This document shows, piece by piece, positions 48,781 through 60,260 of a stretch of DNA of 64,000 bases (position 1 is the stretch's first letter; every line of letters starts with the position of its first letter). Source of the stretch: Paracentrotus lividus (Eukaryota; Echinodermata; Echinoidea; Camarodonta; Echinidae); assembly GCA_940671915.1 (NCBI GenBank), contig CALNVZ010000313.1, positions 104,275 through 168,274 of the forward strand, written 5' to 3'. Under the pieces are notes generated by a model. It was given only the letters and a program-made list of their open reading frames with translations, made no database searches and was not told the DNA's origin. Made by a program: the position numbers and the translations under genes.

Positions 48781-49389
48781 GGTACTCTACTTATTGTCTA
48801 GGGTGTTCCTATTGAAACATGCCCTAAGGAGTATTTTCCACGGTGGTCATATTGGATCACATACGGTAACATGTCAAACCATCAGTTTTGTACTGCCATA
48901 ACTTTTTGTATAATCTACTCATACGCCTCAATTGTCTTACTATAATCTCATTCAATGTTGATACACATATAGAAAATGTTCGGTATGATTTGGTTTAATA
49001 AATCAAGACAAAAGGAACATGAACTTGAGCTTTTATTGCATTTTCTGGCTTTGTCTGAAACTTGTAAAAGTGTTCTAGCAGCTCATTGGTAATCTGAGAC
49101 ACTCTTTGAGTCATATCTTTGAAATGGAACATCCAATTGTGATAATTCAAGTTACAAGATGTTTTTTTTTTAAATGCTCTATCTAATAAGCCTAACAAAA
49201 ACAACTTTAAAAATAACTTAACATTTAATGGACATCCCTACTAATATATTGACAAACTTTTTCGGCTTTTAATCAGCTTTTTGGGGCTAAATTCTTGAGG
49301 AATAGGACAAAGATATATTCATTTTCAATATCCATTAAAGAAATAACCTATGTTACGAGGGGAAAAAAAAATCGAGAACAATTCACTTA
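48781..49389. other. Spacer, no gene recognised
   Basis: AT-rich DNA. A 69-aa minus-strand frame (48995-49204) has no recognisable domain and no supporting context. Confidence 0.5.
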
Positions 49390-50365
49390 GGGTAGATGTA
49401 GGGAATACCGGCCACTTAAGCTCATTTGCTTAATTAGGACATGAAAACAATAAAATCACAAAAGAAAAAGATTCTCATTGCTAGCTACATCATTCACTTT
49501 ATTTCAAAAAAAAATTGAGTAATCAATATTTGTTTGAGGCAGTTATATGCAAATAATGACGTCATTGGTAAATTGTACGGCATTCCCTACAGTGTAGGAA
49601 TACCGGACAGTATGTTTTACCCTTTTTTTGTATAAAGATCTGTCTGGAAGCACTGAATTTGAATGTAACCATCAACTTAACATGTTTGTATTGATTTTTT
49701 TATAACATTATTCATTTTTAGAAGATTATATGCATTTTACTGCAAAATTTCAAAACACTCAGAATAACTTTATATCTCATGTAGATCATGACATATCACA
49801 ATAATAATAAAGAAAAATAACATTTCAAATGTTCAAAACAATTTAATAAATAAATATAATACATTATATATGCAATACTATTTGATTCTACATGCTTAGC
49901 AACTCAACCCGGAAGTTAAACAAACGACCGTCAATGTGGTGTCGGTATTCCCTCACAAAAAAAAAAATGACTGACTAGCACTTTTCAACAAACTGCCACC
50001 CAATACACAGGCTTTGTACAGTGCAAACATCCATACACGTTTAGCCCACCCTCCACACATGTCCATAATGCATGAAATAGAGGTCATACCCCAATTCTAT
50101 TTTTTATACATCACATTCTCTAAAATGTCAATTTTTACATCAGGCCATTTTTCAGGCTGCAAATTTTCCTACCTTGACGGATTTTGGTAGTTTCTCGGAG
50201 ATTTCTCACTTGTTGTTGTCGAATACAGCATTCAACCTTCCCAGACAGAACCACCTGACCAATAGATGCCGGTATTTTAACTCAGTTGATCTTATGTTGG
50301 CAGCTAGGGCTGGACATGTGGTGACCGTCCGATATTCCCTACTGTCCGCTATTCGTACATCTACC
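49390..50365. mobile_element. TA-target MITE with GGGTAGATGTAGGGAATA ends
   Basis: 976 bp with ends GGGTAGATGTAGGGAATACC and inverted tacatctacc, next to TA (49388-49389 and 50366-50367). Layout and words (cacttaagctcatttgcttaatt just inside the left end, tattccctactgtccgct at the right) parallel the GGGTACATGCAGG family at 39707 with different termini, so the two look like sister families. It has no coding capacity. Confidence 0.85.
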
Positions 50366-50367
50366 TA

Positions 50368-51382
50368 TTTCACATACCATAATTTTTTACATAAGAAACG
50401 AATCCTGATCTTTAACTTTTGGCGTACGCGTACGCGTCCGGAGGGGGAAGAAATAATAAATATAGCTCGAGAGGAGAAATACGACAGATAAAGATTGAGA
50501 AATGAGAAGAAGAGAGAGATAGAGAAATAGAAAGGTTAAGGGGTTAAAACAATATTCATTATTATAGATATATATAAAACATTAGTTGCATGGAGATTAA
50601 GCCAGTCGTTTCCGATTCTCGCTAGGTTATATATACATCACGATAATGAGAGGGGTCGATTATTTGACATTTTGCTTGAACTAGTTTGTTTGTAACTATA
50701 ATGATGTAATGAAATGATAAGTATGCCAAATGCAGTAGGCATTGCAAGTTAAAAGTCCCGCTTTTATTTCAAAACTTACACCTGCGCTTTTAATGTATGG
50801 TGCTTAGTCAAACGTGCCATTGTCCAGAGGTGCGAAGCCGGCCGCTATGATCTTTAATCCATTATTTTATATAAATAATTTGAAAGAAACAGACCTTTTC
50901 GTTGCTATTCAGTAGGCTCATCGATCGAACCGTGCGTGCTGCACATGCATTACGCACTTCATGACTTTGCATTGTGAATCTACTGGACAGGAAGAAAGCG
51001 GAACTTCTGCCAAAATGACAGTTTTTTCTTTACAAAATAATGCGTCTTATATTCGGTTTTGATGACTATGCCTTACAGTGTTAGATAGAATATGTCTGCC
51101 CTTTCATGTTTACATTTACTAAAAATTATGAAAATGACCGAGTTAGATGCAAGGAGTAATGAAAGCACAAAACATGACCAATTTCTATAATACTGTCAGT
51201 GTACAAGAAATCGCTCCGCCACAGGGGTAACAATCGCGTTTCACATGCCCGCTCTAAGGTTAAATAAAAAATTAAGAAATAAAGAGAAGCAGATTTTTTC
51301 TAAATGTGATTTTACATTCCAATGGTTGGGTATTATGTTATGTTAAGTGCATTATTATTTATAAACACAGCAATATAGGTGA

Positions 51383-51420
<38 letters not shown>

Positions 51421-52420
51421 ACAGAATGGCTAACAGTGGACCTAACCCCTTTTAAAAATAAACTAAAGTAGACCTAACCCCCTTTGAAAATAAATTATTT
51501 TTTTTTGCCATTTTTAAGGAGTTTTTCTTTGGAATTTCAAATTTTCCATGGAACTATCTCCTAGAGCTACTAAAAGTATGTAGATTTAGGCAAATAACTC
51601 AAATTTAATCAAAAATGGACCTAACCCCTTTTGGAAACAAGCTCTTCATATAGAGATAATTATACCAACGTTTTAAAATTCGCTCATTATTATGGAACAC
51701 TTTCTTTTTTTTTTTTTTTTTCCTTCTTGTTAGGCAAGCACTAAGGGGTTCTACTGCATGATTGTGGCATGTTATTGTTTGTACTTTTTTTATGCAAGCA
51801 CAAGGGGTTATATCCAAGGAAGTACAAGCCCTGGAGATCTCGCTTCAAAGCCGCGAAAAGAAAATAATTATGCCAAGCATGACTGTGATCAACTGGATCT
51901 CCCGTGCAGATGGATAGACAAAAGATCCCCACTTGGCTGCACTCGTATGGGTCACTTTCAAAAGGAGATATTCTTTTGTACTTGAAATTACTTTTCGCTA
52001 CCACTCGTCTGAAAATTGTGAGCAATATAAAATGTGTTCTTTGCGAGGCATGCGAAAATAAATAATACAATATTTTCTGAAGTAGTAATCAAAACTACTC
52101 GACTAGGAATTTGTGGACACTAATCTGAAATATTGGCATCATAAATGGCACATTTCATAACAAGTTTGAGCCCCTTTTTGTTGACCTGAGCAAAACATAA
52201 ATGAAAAGAAACGCGTCTGAATTGGAACTTTGCCAAATAAAAAGGTGTGAAATCGGAATGTTTTACTTTGTGTTCATTGTTAATGACATCAATCGAAGAC
52301 ACTCGAAGATGCTGGATTATTATTATTATTATGTACATATATATTTTGGGGAAATTAAATTCTTTTTAAAGGCGTAAAAATGAAAAAATAATTTTTTATC
52401 CGATTCAAATTTAGTTTCGA
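50368..52420. other. Intron, no gene recognised
   Basis: AT-rich intronic DNA with a poly-A run at 51386-51419. The phrase gacctaacccc(c)tttt occurs three times (about 51439, 51471, 51610), and its complement occurs in the duplicated segments (27670, 57085), so it is a repeat word. A 75-aa frame at 51758 has scattered Cys and His, but I could not assign it. Confidence 0.5.
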
Positions 52421-52572
52421 TGCCTTCCCGTCATAGTCGGCAGTGGAAATAGTGATAATTACGTTCATCCAATAAAACTAAGAAATACATAAGAAATGAT
52501 AGAATAGAAGATGAAATAAGGATAAAACAACAAACGTAACTCAATGTAAGTGTCTGTGTGACTGCAGCATTA

Positions 52573-53592
52573 ATGCTACAGTCACACAGACACTTACGTT
52601 GAGTTACGTCCGGTTGCGTCCAAAAATTATTTTCTTTTCTTCGGATCCCCACGGATGCTTACCCGTCATATTAAGCAGTAGAAATATTGATAATTTCGTT
52701 CATCCAGTAAAACAATAAAATACATAAGACTGAAATGATAGAATAGAAGATGAAATAAGATTACACCAACACAAACGTATCTACAGGGTGTATCAATAAA
52801 AACGGGACAGTTTTGAAAAGTCTGTCAAAATTTCCTTTCAAATTATTATGTCTATATTTTTATGTTAATAGATGCTCTGAAGTCTTTTCTTTCAAATGCC
52901 ATTTAAAATATTAAGTTTCGTTCATGCTTGAGCGCACAAAGAACGTTTTTGTCGGGGGCTCAAAAAAAGGCTTGCGCACAAAATGGAAGAAAATGAGAAA
53001 TACGATCATCAGACTTTTTGCTAATCAGCAGACTTACTCTTAACCCTTGCATTATCTTTGCCATTATTTTCGAATTATGCCATCAAAATTCATTTACACA
53101 GCTATTTATTTAATAGAAATGTTTTTCTTTCTTTTTCCACATGTTAACATGTTATCTTTTGGCATTGAATATTCCTTTTTTAAAAAATAATAATAATAAT
53201 AATAATTGTCAACCCAAGACAAGGGGATTTGGTTGGTGGGTTGATTATTTGATTGAGTGATTGCTTTGTTTTGTTGTTTGTTTGTTTGTTTGATTGATTG
53301 TTTGATTGATGGATTGATTTATTATTTGATCGATTGATCGAATGAATGATTGATAGATTGACCATTTTGAATGATTGATCGTTTGATTAATTCATTTGTT
53401 TCTTTGAATGATTGACCGATTACTTTTTGATTGATTGTTCAAATGATTGATTAAATCGTTGGAAGAATCATAGGAAATCGACTCAAAAGACTAACATAAT
53501 TATTGACCAGTGAAAAGTAACAATCAGTCCGAATGGGAGTAACTGATTCAGAATAATGTTTCAGAATAAATAAAACCCTTTGAATTAACCAC

Positions 53593-53631
<39 letters not shown>

Positions 53632-54215
53632 TTTTGTTTTGTTTTGTTTTTTTTTTTAAACCTCCGACAAGAAATTTCCGTGTTCGCTCAAGCATGAACG
53701 AAACAAATAAACAAAGCAATCAAATCAATCAATCAATCAATCAAATAAACAATCAATTAAACAACCAACCAAATCCCCTTTCTGATGGGTTGACAAAACA
53801 AAAGTTTAAAGGAATATTTATTGTAAAAAGATAACATATTAAAATGAAAACAAAAACAAAAAATAAATAGCTTTGTAAGTGAATTTCAAATTATAATTCG
53901 AAAGAAAATGGCAAAGATAAAGAACAAATTAGAGGAAGACTGCTGATTAGCAAGAAGTCTGATGATCGTAATTCTCAATTTTTCCATTTGTGCGCAAGCA
54001 GTTTTTTGAGCCCCCGACAAAAATGTTCTGTGTGTACTCAAGCATGAACGACACTCATTTGTTTTAATTGCATTTGAAAGATAAGACTTCAGAGCATCTA
54101 TTAACATAAAAATATAGACATCATGATTTGAAACGAAATTTTGACAGACTTTTCAAAACTGTCCCGTTTTTATTGATACGCACTGTATACGTAAGTGTCT
54201 GTGTGACTGTAGCAT
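52573..54215. mobile_element. Small MITE with ATGCTACAGTCACACAGAC ends, split by a Tc1/mariner-type element
   Basis: The termini ATGCTACAGTCACACAGACA and inverted gtgtctgtgtgactgtagcat are next to TA (52571-52572 and 54216-54217). Without the insertion at 52784-54185 the MITE is about 240 bp. A partial second copy abuts it upstream (about 52410-52570), making a 60-bp perfect-looking palindrome at the join. A 5'-truncated copy is present at 23190-25195, where it holds the AACGTT element. Confidence 0.85.
52784..54185. mobile_element. Tc1/mariner-type non-autonomous element
   Basis: 1402 bp with ends CAGGGTGTATCAATAAAAAC and inverted gtttttattgatacgcactg, and TA on both sides (52782-52783 and 54186-54187). 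The empty target (cgtaactatatgtaag) is visible in copy A near 25156-25172. The interior is rich in gattgattgatt/aatcaatcaatc words in opposite orientations (53230-53460 and 53710-53770) with a poly-T run at 53595-53630. It is the same family as the outermost layer at 12629-20279. Confidence 0.9.
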
Positions 54216-54389
54216 TAGTCTTAAAAGACCACAAACGTCCACATGACTTTTAAGTTTCTGTCCAAATTTTGGCAAACTTGATAGTAAGAATATCAAATTC
54301 AACAAAGTTATTTTTCTTTCATATTTATATTGCGTTTAAAATACAAATAATCACCGCATTGTGGTATTCATTTCAAGATTTTTCTGTAG

Positions 54390-54491
54390 CGGACACGCCC
54401 ACAAGACCAAGCGAAGAGCAATCTACCAAGGACGAATCCTCTACGTTTACATTTCCATCCAGCACTTCCAGCACCGAGACTCCAATGGAAG
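54390..54491 (+). CDS. Exon: Ser/Thr-rich stem, copy b
   Basis: Small exon of 102 nt (34 codons), acceptor tttctgtag, donor g|gtatgc, phase 1 at both ends. The peptide reads ADTPTRPSEEQ to SSTSSTETPMEG, differing from the exon at 25375 by a few substitutions and a two-codon in-frame deletion in the middle. Both copies keep the reading frame, both splice sites and the Ser/Thr/Pro content, so neither shows the frameshifts expected of a long-dead exon. It is the nearest coding exon upstream of the transmembrane exon (5.2 kb). The long frame that continues past 54491 through poly-T is intronic. Confidence 0.8.
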
Positions 54492-54570
54492 GTATGCGGT
54501 TCCTACAATTGTCTTTACATGTACCGATCTTAAAATCAAGCCATTTTTTTTTTTTTTTTTTGGGGGGGGT

Positions 54571-54608
<38 letters not shown>

Positions 54609-54749
54609 AAGCTTACTGTCAGGTGCTTGTCAGGATTTCAGGGGGGCCATCTAACGAGGGCGAAGTGCAGGCTCCGCTACCCCGAAATTACGGGGAAAGT
54701 TTCCCCAAAACAAGCAAAATTCTTTTTATAGTGTGGCATCCAATGGGGA
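54492..54749. other. Intron start with poly-T/G tract
   Basis: Poly-T interrupted by a G run at 54543-54607, matching the shorter tract after the copy A exon (25538-25575). The remainder is the same intron sequence as copy A. Confidence 0.8.
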
Positions 54750-57700
54750 ATATTTAGGTTTCGTTTGCAAGTCATGTTCACGTTTGCAACATGTATATGT
54801 TCTACTTGATCACACAAATCAGAAAATATATGTCGCCAATTTTTGTAATGACCTTTTGTGACCCAAATTGAAGGTCAAAGGTCAGGCTTCATTAACATAA
54901 ACATTGTGTCAAATTTGATATCATCTTTTTTAAAACTAGCAATTAGGTCTATTATTATTTTTTCCATCCGACCTGGCAGTCAGTTTTTAACAATATGCAG
55001 ATTGGTCTATTATGCGTAATTGAATTCATAATTGAGTCAAGCTTAACGACGATAGGACATAACATATCCATAGACAATATAAATAACAGTAATAATAATG
55101 CATATTTATATAGCGCCTTTTTTATTAACAAAAGGTAGATACAAGGCGCTTATTAACATTAACAATTACCATAGTACAATATATTCAACAATTTGTAAAT
55201 GTCACATCAGAACGAGTGCTGGCGAGAATAAAACATGAATCATACTAGCCTAATTTTGTTGACAAATTCTGATGACCCTTATGACCTTGAAATTAGGTCA
55301 AAGGTCAATTTACATGATGATTAACATACTGGAAATGGCAGGTTGTTAATCATTCGTTCGATTCGTTCGATTAGACGCACGCTTCACTGACGCTTCATAG
55401 AGAAGCGTACAAATCAGCGTTGCATTCTCGTTTCAAAATCCGTACTATTTTGGTGCGATAGCACAACTCTAAACTCCTAGCAGAATACGGGCCATAGAGT
55501 TGCAAGTTGGGGTCTATCGTCCTCAAACGGACTATTTCATCATGCATTGCAATATAGCGTGGACTTGCCCTATTTTAACCATCAGGTGTTTTAACATAAT
55601 AGATATGGTGTTACACAGTCCTGTTATGCTGCAGACACACAAACACTAACGACTTCCACCTCGTCAAGGGGGTATCTTACTGGTTGCGAACCCAGGCGAA
55701 TTTACAGAGTGTTTTTCCAAAAGGAGTTAGGTCAAATTTTAGCCATTCTAAAAAAATTAAGGTTTTTTAATTAACCTATATTGCAGTATTTTTTAATGCA
55801 ATGAACTTAAAATAAAATGATACCCCACCATGGAAATGTAAAATAACATTTAGAAAAAAACTTATCAATTCTACTCCATGTAAAATGTAAAGTTAACGTA
55901 TACCAATGTGCGGCATTAAATCGTAATTAAACAAGGCGCGTCCATTATCTAAGAGGCCAGACGCAACAAAGTGACGTTGGAAATACGGCTGAAAAGCGCA
56001 GAAATCTATACAGCTGGCTGCAATAATAAATTAGCTCACAAAAACTCCCGTAAGAAGACTTCCCTGCAGTCGAATGGTATTGTCCGTTCGGTTGAGCAAT
56101 CTACTCGTGGAGATGAAAGCAATTGATGAACTTTTATCATGTTGTTAGTTAATAGATTCTCCAGACCAGATGGAGGAAATACACATTGGGCAAGCTTATA
56201 ACGTTATTGTGCTGAAGTTGTAATCAGAATATGCAATTCATATAGATTGATACTCAAAACAATGAAATAGATTGTGAACTTGTCACAAGTCTTGTGAAGA
56301 CGCCGCTTACATGTTTCTAGGCGATATGCATGTGATAAGCGTAAATATTGACTAGTCGAGGAAAGAACCTCTTATGATTATGTTCAAAGTGACAGAACTT
56401 TTTTAAATCAATTAAAATGAATGTACCATCTCCGGAAAGCTGAGAATTCAAGCATTTAATTGCCCTGTGAACAATAAGCTATAATAGTATAATGCGGCAT
56501 CGAGGATCAAAACTATGCAGCGCATGAGCTATTTTGAGAGCAAATATACCATATTGTACAGGAATTTGATCTGACTAGGCTTTCGAATTGACACAAGTGA
56601 CAGGACTTTTTTTCCCTTTGCAATAAGTTATTCCTATTTTTGAAAAATTCAGACTCTTAGCATATTCATTCAAGTTGAACATTTCTTTGAAAAGGTAATT
56701 GCTCTCCACAATAAAGAAAAAAAAGTGAAAAACTGTCCAAAAAAAAAAAAAAAATCAATGGGCACGTTCGCTTTGAGTAGAATGGTAGCGCCCTCTATCT
56801 GTTAAGTTTACAACTAGAATTGATATGTCTGCGGGTCTTCATTTTTTTTCTTTTAAATTCTCATTTTTTTGGACGTAACCCTTTATGGAAATAAACTGGA
56901 TCGAACCCCTTCTATGCGTGTGTGTGGGTGCGTTTGAGTGTGCGTGTGTGTTTGTGTGTTCTTATCTTTGTGTGTATTTGTGAGAAATCACTTCTGCACG
57001 TAGTTTCGACTTTAAAAAATGGAAATTATATCTAGCACATATGACACCAACATTGCCAGGAGTTCCAATATTTTATTTCCAAAAGGGCTAAGATCCAGTT
57101 TATTTCCAAAAGGGGTTAGGTCCAAAAAATTGCAATTTTAACCCTTCGGATGCGACGGGCTTCTAGAGAAGCCGAGCGAGGTGTTCAGTCTGCTACGACG
57201 GTCTTCTACAGAAGCCAAGATAATTCCCTAATATTAGGGATGGCCACACAAAAGCAAAAAGCCACTGTGACTAGAATGGTTTCTACTTCACTGTATGGAT
57301 GTAGTCACCCATGCATTTACAATGCAAAAAATAACCTATGCACTGCCTACTCAATAATACACAGGCAGAGAAATTGCAAAATTTTCAATAAAAAACAGCT
57401 TTCGAAATTGTATGGTAGCATCAGAACGAGTGCTGGCGAGAATAAAACATGAATCATACTAGCCTAATATTGTTACCAAATTCTGATGACCCTTATGACC
57501 TTGAAATTAGGTCAAAGGTCAATTTATATGATGATCAACAAACTGGACAGGGCATAATTTTTATAAAAGACCCAATTTTCTGTGAACTTTGACCTTACGT
57601 CTAGGTCAATTGTGTGAACTATAAATATTACGGCCTATATTTTTTGGTTGATGGCATTAACAGGTTAACATATTTATGTTAGTTGGCAACAACGTTAAGC

Positions 57701-59125
57701 TTTATACGACCAACAGGTCAAAGGTCAAAGTTCAAGAAAGATGTTTTGGCCAAAGTTTTGGTCTTGACCTTTGTCTTTTTAGGCCGTAATACTTGAAATA
57801 TTCTATTGAAAACCGTTAATGTGTTCTACTTGATTCCATGAACCAGGAAATGTTCGTTTTCATTGAACTTTAACCTTTAAATAAGGTAAAAAGTCAAAAC
57901 AATACATAATTTCTACAATTTCAAGGTTTTTTAGCGTCATGTTATTTGAACTTTGACTTTAACTTGAGGTCAAATGTGTCAATGAAAGAGACCAACACCG
58001 TTGATATTCTGATTTATGGGCCCGAGTGCAACAATAATAACTGTGATTATCAAAATTATTAAGCTATAATATGGCCAATAAAACAGAGGTCAAGACACAA
58101 ATAGAAAAAGTTTAAGGAATAAGGAAGGGCCAAAGTTTTCTGTCTTGACCATAGTCCTTTTTCTTTTGCTTTATTAACTTAATAATTTTTATAACAACAG
58201 TTTTACATGGTCCCTGATCTCATGCAATAAAATATGACCTCAAGAGGAAGACAAAGTTCAAATAACGTGACGATAAAAAAAACAACCTGGCAATAACAGA
58301 TACAATGTATTGTTTGAACTTTTTACCTTATTTAAAGGTCATAGGTGAATGAAAAGGAACATTAACGAGAACAAGTAGTACACATTAATAGCACACATTA
58401 ATAGTGCTCAATAAAATATTTCAAGTAACATTGCCCAATAAGACTTAATTCAAGACCGAACACTTTGGCCAAAATGTCTTTCCTGAACTTTGACCTTTGA
58501 CCCGTTGGTCGTATAAGCTTTACTTTGTTGGCAACTAAAATGAATATCTTTACCTTGATGCCATCAACAAAAAAAACAAACAAACAAAAAAGAGCTGGTC
58601 ATATTTTTGGTTGACACAATTGACCTAGAAATAAAGTCAAAATTCCCAGAAGATTGGTTTTTTGCTAAATTAATTCAAGATTGTTAATCATCATATAAAT
58701 TGACCTTTGACCTAAGTTTAAGGTCATAAGGATCACCGGAATGTGGATAGAATATTTGGCTAGTATGATTCTCGTTTTAATCTTGATTAGTTTGTACTGA
58801 TTTGGTCTATGGATATGTTTTGTCTGATCGCCGTTAAGCTTGTCTCTGTTATGCATTATTATGCATAACAATCTACATCTACATTTACATATTGCTCAAA
58901 ACTGACTGGCCGGGTGAAAAATGATAGTAGCCTTACTTGCTATTTATAAAATTATCTACAATTTGATACCAAATTTGACACAATTAGAACAAAATTGTGC
59001 TTATGTTAATGAAGCCTGACCTTTGACCTTATTATAAAATTGGCGATATTTTCTGATTCGTGTGATCAAGAAGGACAGATAGATAGATGTTGCCAAACAT
59101 TAACATGACTTGCAAACGTAACTAT
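54750..59125. mobile_element. GGTCA-rich foldback element in the last introns
   Basis: The left arm (54750-55330) is inverted at 58660-59125: cgtttgcaagtcatgtt at 54763 against aacatgacttgcaaacg at about 59102, gatcacacaaatcagaaaat against its complement near 59050, and aggtcaaaggtcaatttaca at about 55295 against ttgacctttgacct near 58700. Between the arms is a second inverted system (57430-58650) made almost wholly of aggtcaaaggtca and tgacctttgacct words. Copy A of the duplication has only the left part. There is no coding capacity; terminal duplications were not resolved. Confidence 0.72.
55865..56823. mobile_element. TCAATTCTA-type MITE, uninterrupted copy
   Basis: 959 bp with ends TCAATTCTACTCCATG and inverted ctagaattga, and TA on both sides (55863-55864 and 56824-56825). 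The empty target is in copy A at about 27410-27430 (catttagaaaaaatctgcgg). This is the reference for reading the nest at 13355-20015. Confidence 0.92.
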
Positions 59126-59721
59126 ATAGGATGTCACACAATTAGGCATCCTTGATTCGCGCCTGGAATCATATTCGTTTGAAGCTCTTTCTTTTTATTC
59201 CTCAGCATTGTTATTTACTTATGTATTGTCCTATCTGCAGCTCTCATGTTTTGGGCTCTTCTTGAGAGGTTCACCTAATCTTTAAATAAACATGTACATG
59301 ATGTAGGGCCACGTGATAAAACAGCGCATACCATCAAAGAGTGCATTGCGTTTTATTTTGAAAACTGGGCCTTTCCATATACAATTATATACATTTTTTT
59401 TTAGACCCCGGACGTTAGGACTGCACTTGTAGTAAAGGGCCCAAGACCCTTATTCAAACCGTTTCATTTAGTAGCAGGGGCAGCGAAGCGTTTTTGAAAG
59501 TGTGGGGGGGGGCTGATCATAAACAGGCTAAAAATCCCAAATCTATGGTCATTTTCGCGTTTTTGCACACGTTTGCTGAGAGAAGTAGGGGGAGGGGCAA
59601 AAGCCCCACCCCAGTCCCCTAGGCTCCGCAGCCCCTGAGTAGTTAATAAATGAACTACGATCCGACCCCTCCGCTTTCAAGCATGTTAATTAATACCACC
59701 ATTATTTAGTTTTTTCCGCAG
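59126..59721. other. Intron before the transmembrane exon
   Basis: Intronic sequence with a GC-richer block at 59460-59640. No gene was seen. A strong pyrimidine tract and acceptor (tagttttttccgcag) close it. Confidence 0.65.
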
Positions 59722-59895
59722 GTGATACACGAAGGCCAGATGATGTGATTATTTCGGTCAGCACTGTTTCTATCATTCTATTTGTCGCCATGTTCATCGT
59801 AATACTTGTACTTCTGAATCGAGGCAGAGTGAATAACCCTAAATCGGCATTGGGAAATATCAACTCCGACATCGAGATGACGAATGAAGGAGAAG
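59722..59895 (+). CDS. Exon: transmembrane helix and start of cytoplasmic tail
   Basis: Internal coding exon of 174 nt (58 codons), acceptor tagttttttccgcag, donor g|gtatcg, phase 1 at both ends. The peptide has a short extracellular lead (GDTRRPDDV), one hydrophobic helix of about 23 residues (IISVSTVSIILFVAMFIVIL followed by VLL), then NRGR, a basic stop-transfer sequence that predicts type I topology, and a polar acidic tail (IEMTNEGEG). The lack of a stop before the donor means at least one more exon follows. It is joined by phase and orientation to the CUB and stem exons upstream. Linking it to them is inference from phase, order and strand, since no transcript is available. Confidence 0.82.
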
Positions 59896-59939
59896 GTATC
59901 GTACACTGTTACTCATAAAAGTTGGATATTTTTAATATG

Positions 59940-60260
59940 CCCTAGCAACATCTTATTTGCTCCTGCTTTTTTTTCTTGAAATTGTTTATCCCCCACTTAC
60001 ACTTTTCGGGACCCTGGCTGTATTTTGGATGTTCACCCAACCAATGCTGTTGAATGAATAATTAAAAAAAAGTTTGTCAACCCCAACAATGCCCATTTTG
60101 TCATTTTTTTTTTCTAATATTGGGGCCTCTTTTTGTTTACCCGGCTGACCAAGGCCCCCTTTGTCCTACCCCGGCGAAATTCATTTGAAATATAGTGTTC
60201 TTATTGTTCTTTTCGTACCATCAAGGTTTAAGGTCTAATGCTTTGATCTCTTGTTTAGGG
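59940..60260. repeat. Partial copy of the 7220-8282 repeat family
   Basis: Matches the left arm of the TA-target element at 7220: tttgctcctgctt, tttcgggaccctggctgtat, tttttgtttacccggctgacc. Neither end with its target duplication was identified, so it is listed as a fragment. Confidence 0.7.

Larger units (their letters stand above)
52604..57415. repeat. Segmental duplication, copy B (contains stem exon)
   Basis: Direct-orientation match to 23190-27955. Copy-specific insertions are the Tc1/mariner-type element (52784-54185), the MITE (55865-56823) and a short internal repeat near 57085-57200. It lacks the two insertions of copy A. These differences postdate the duplication. Confidence 0.85.

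Noticed and set aside
51758..51985. 75-aa frame with Cys/His residues (DLPCRWIDKRSPLGCTRMGHF)
   Set aside because: Considered as a zinc-finger or transposase remnant, but spacing fits no family that I can name and there is no splice or repeat context.
54269..54757. 162-aa open frame around stem exon b
   Set aside because: Only 54390-54491 is exon-like; the rest reads through intron and poly-T.
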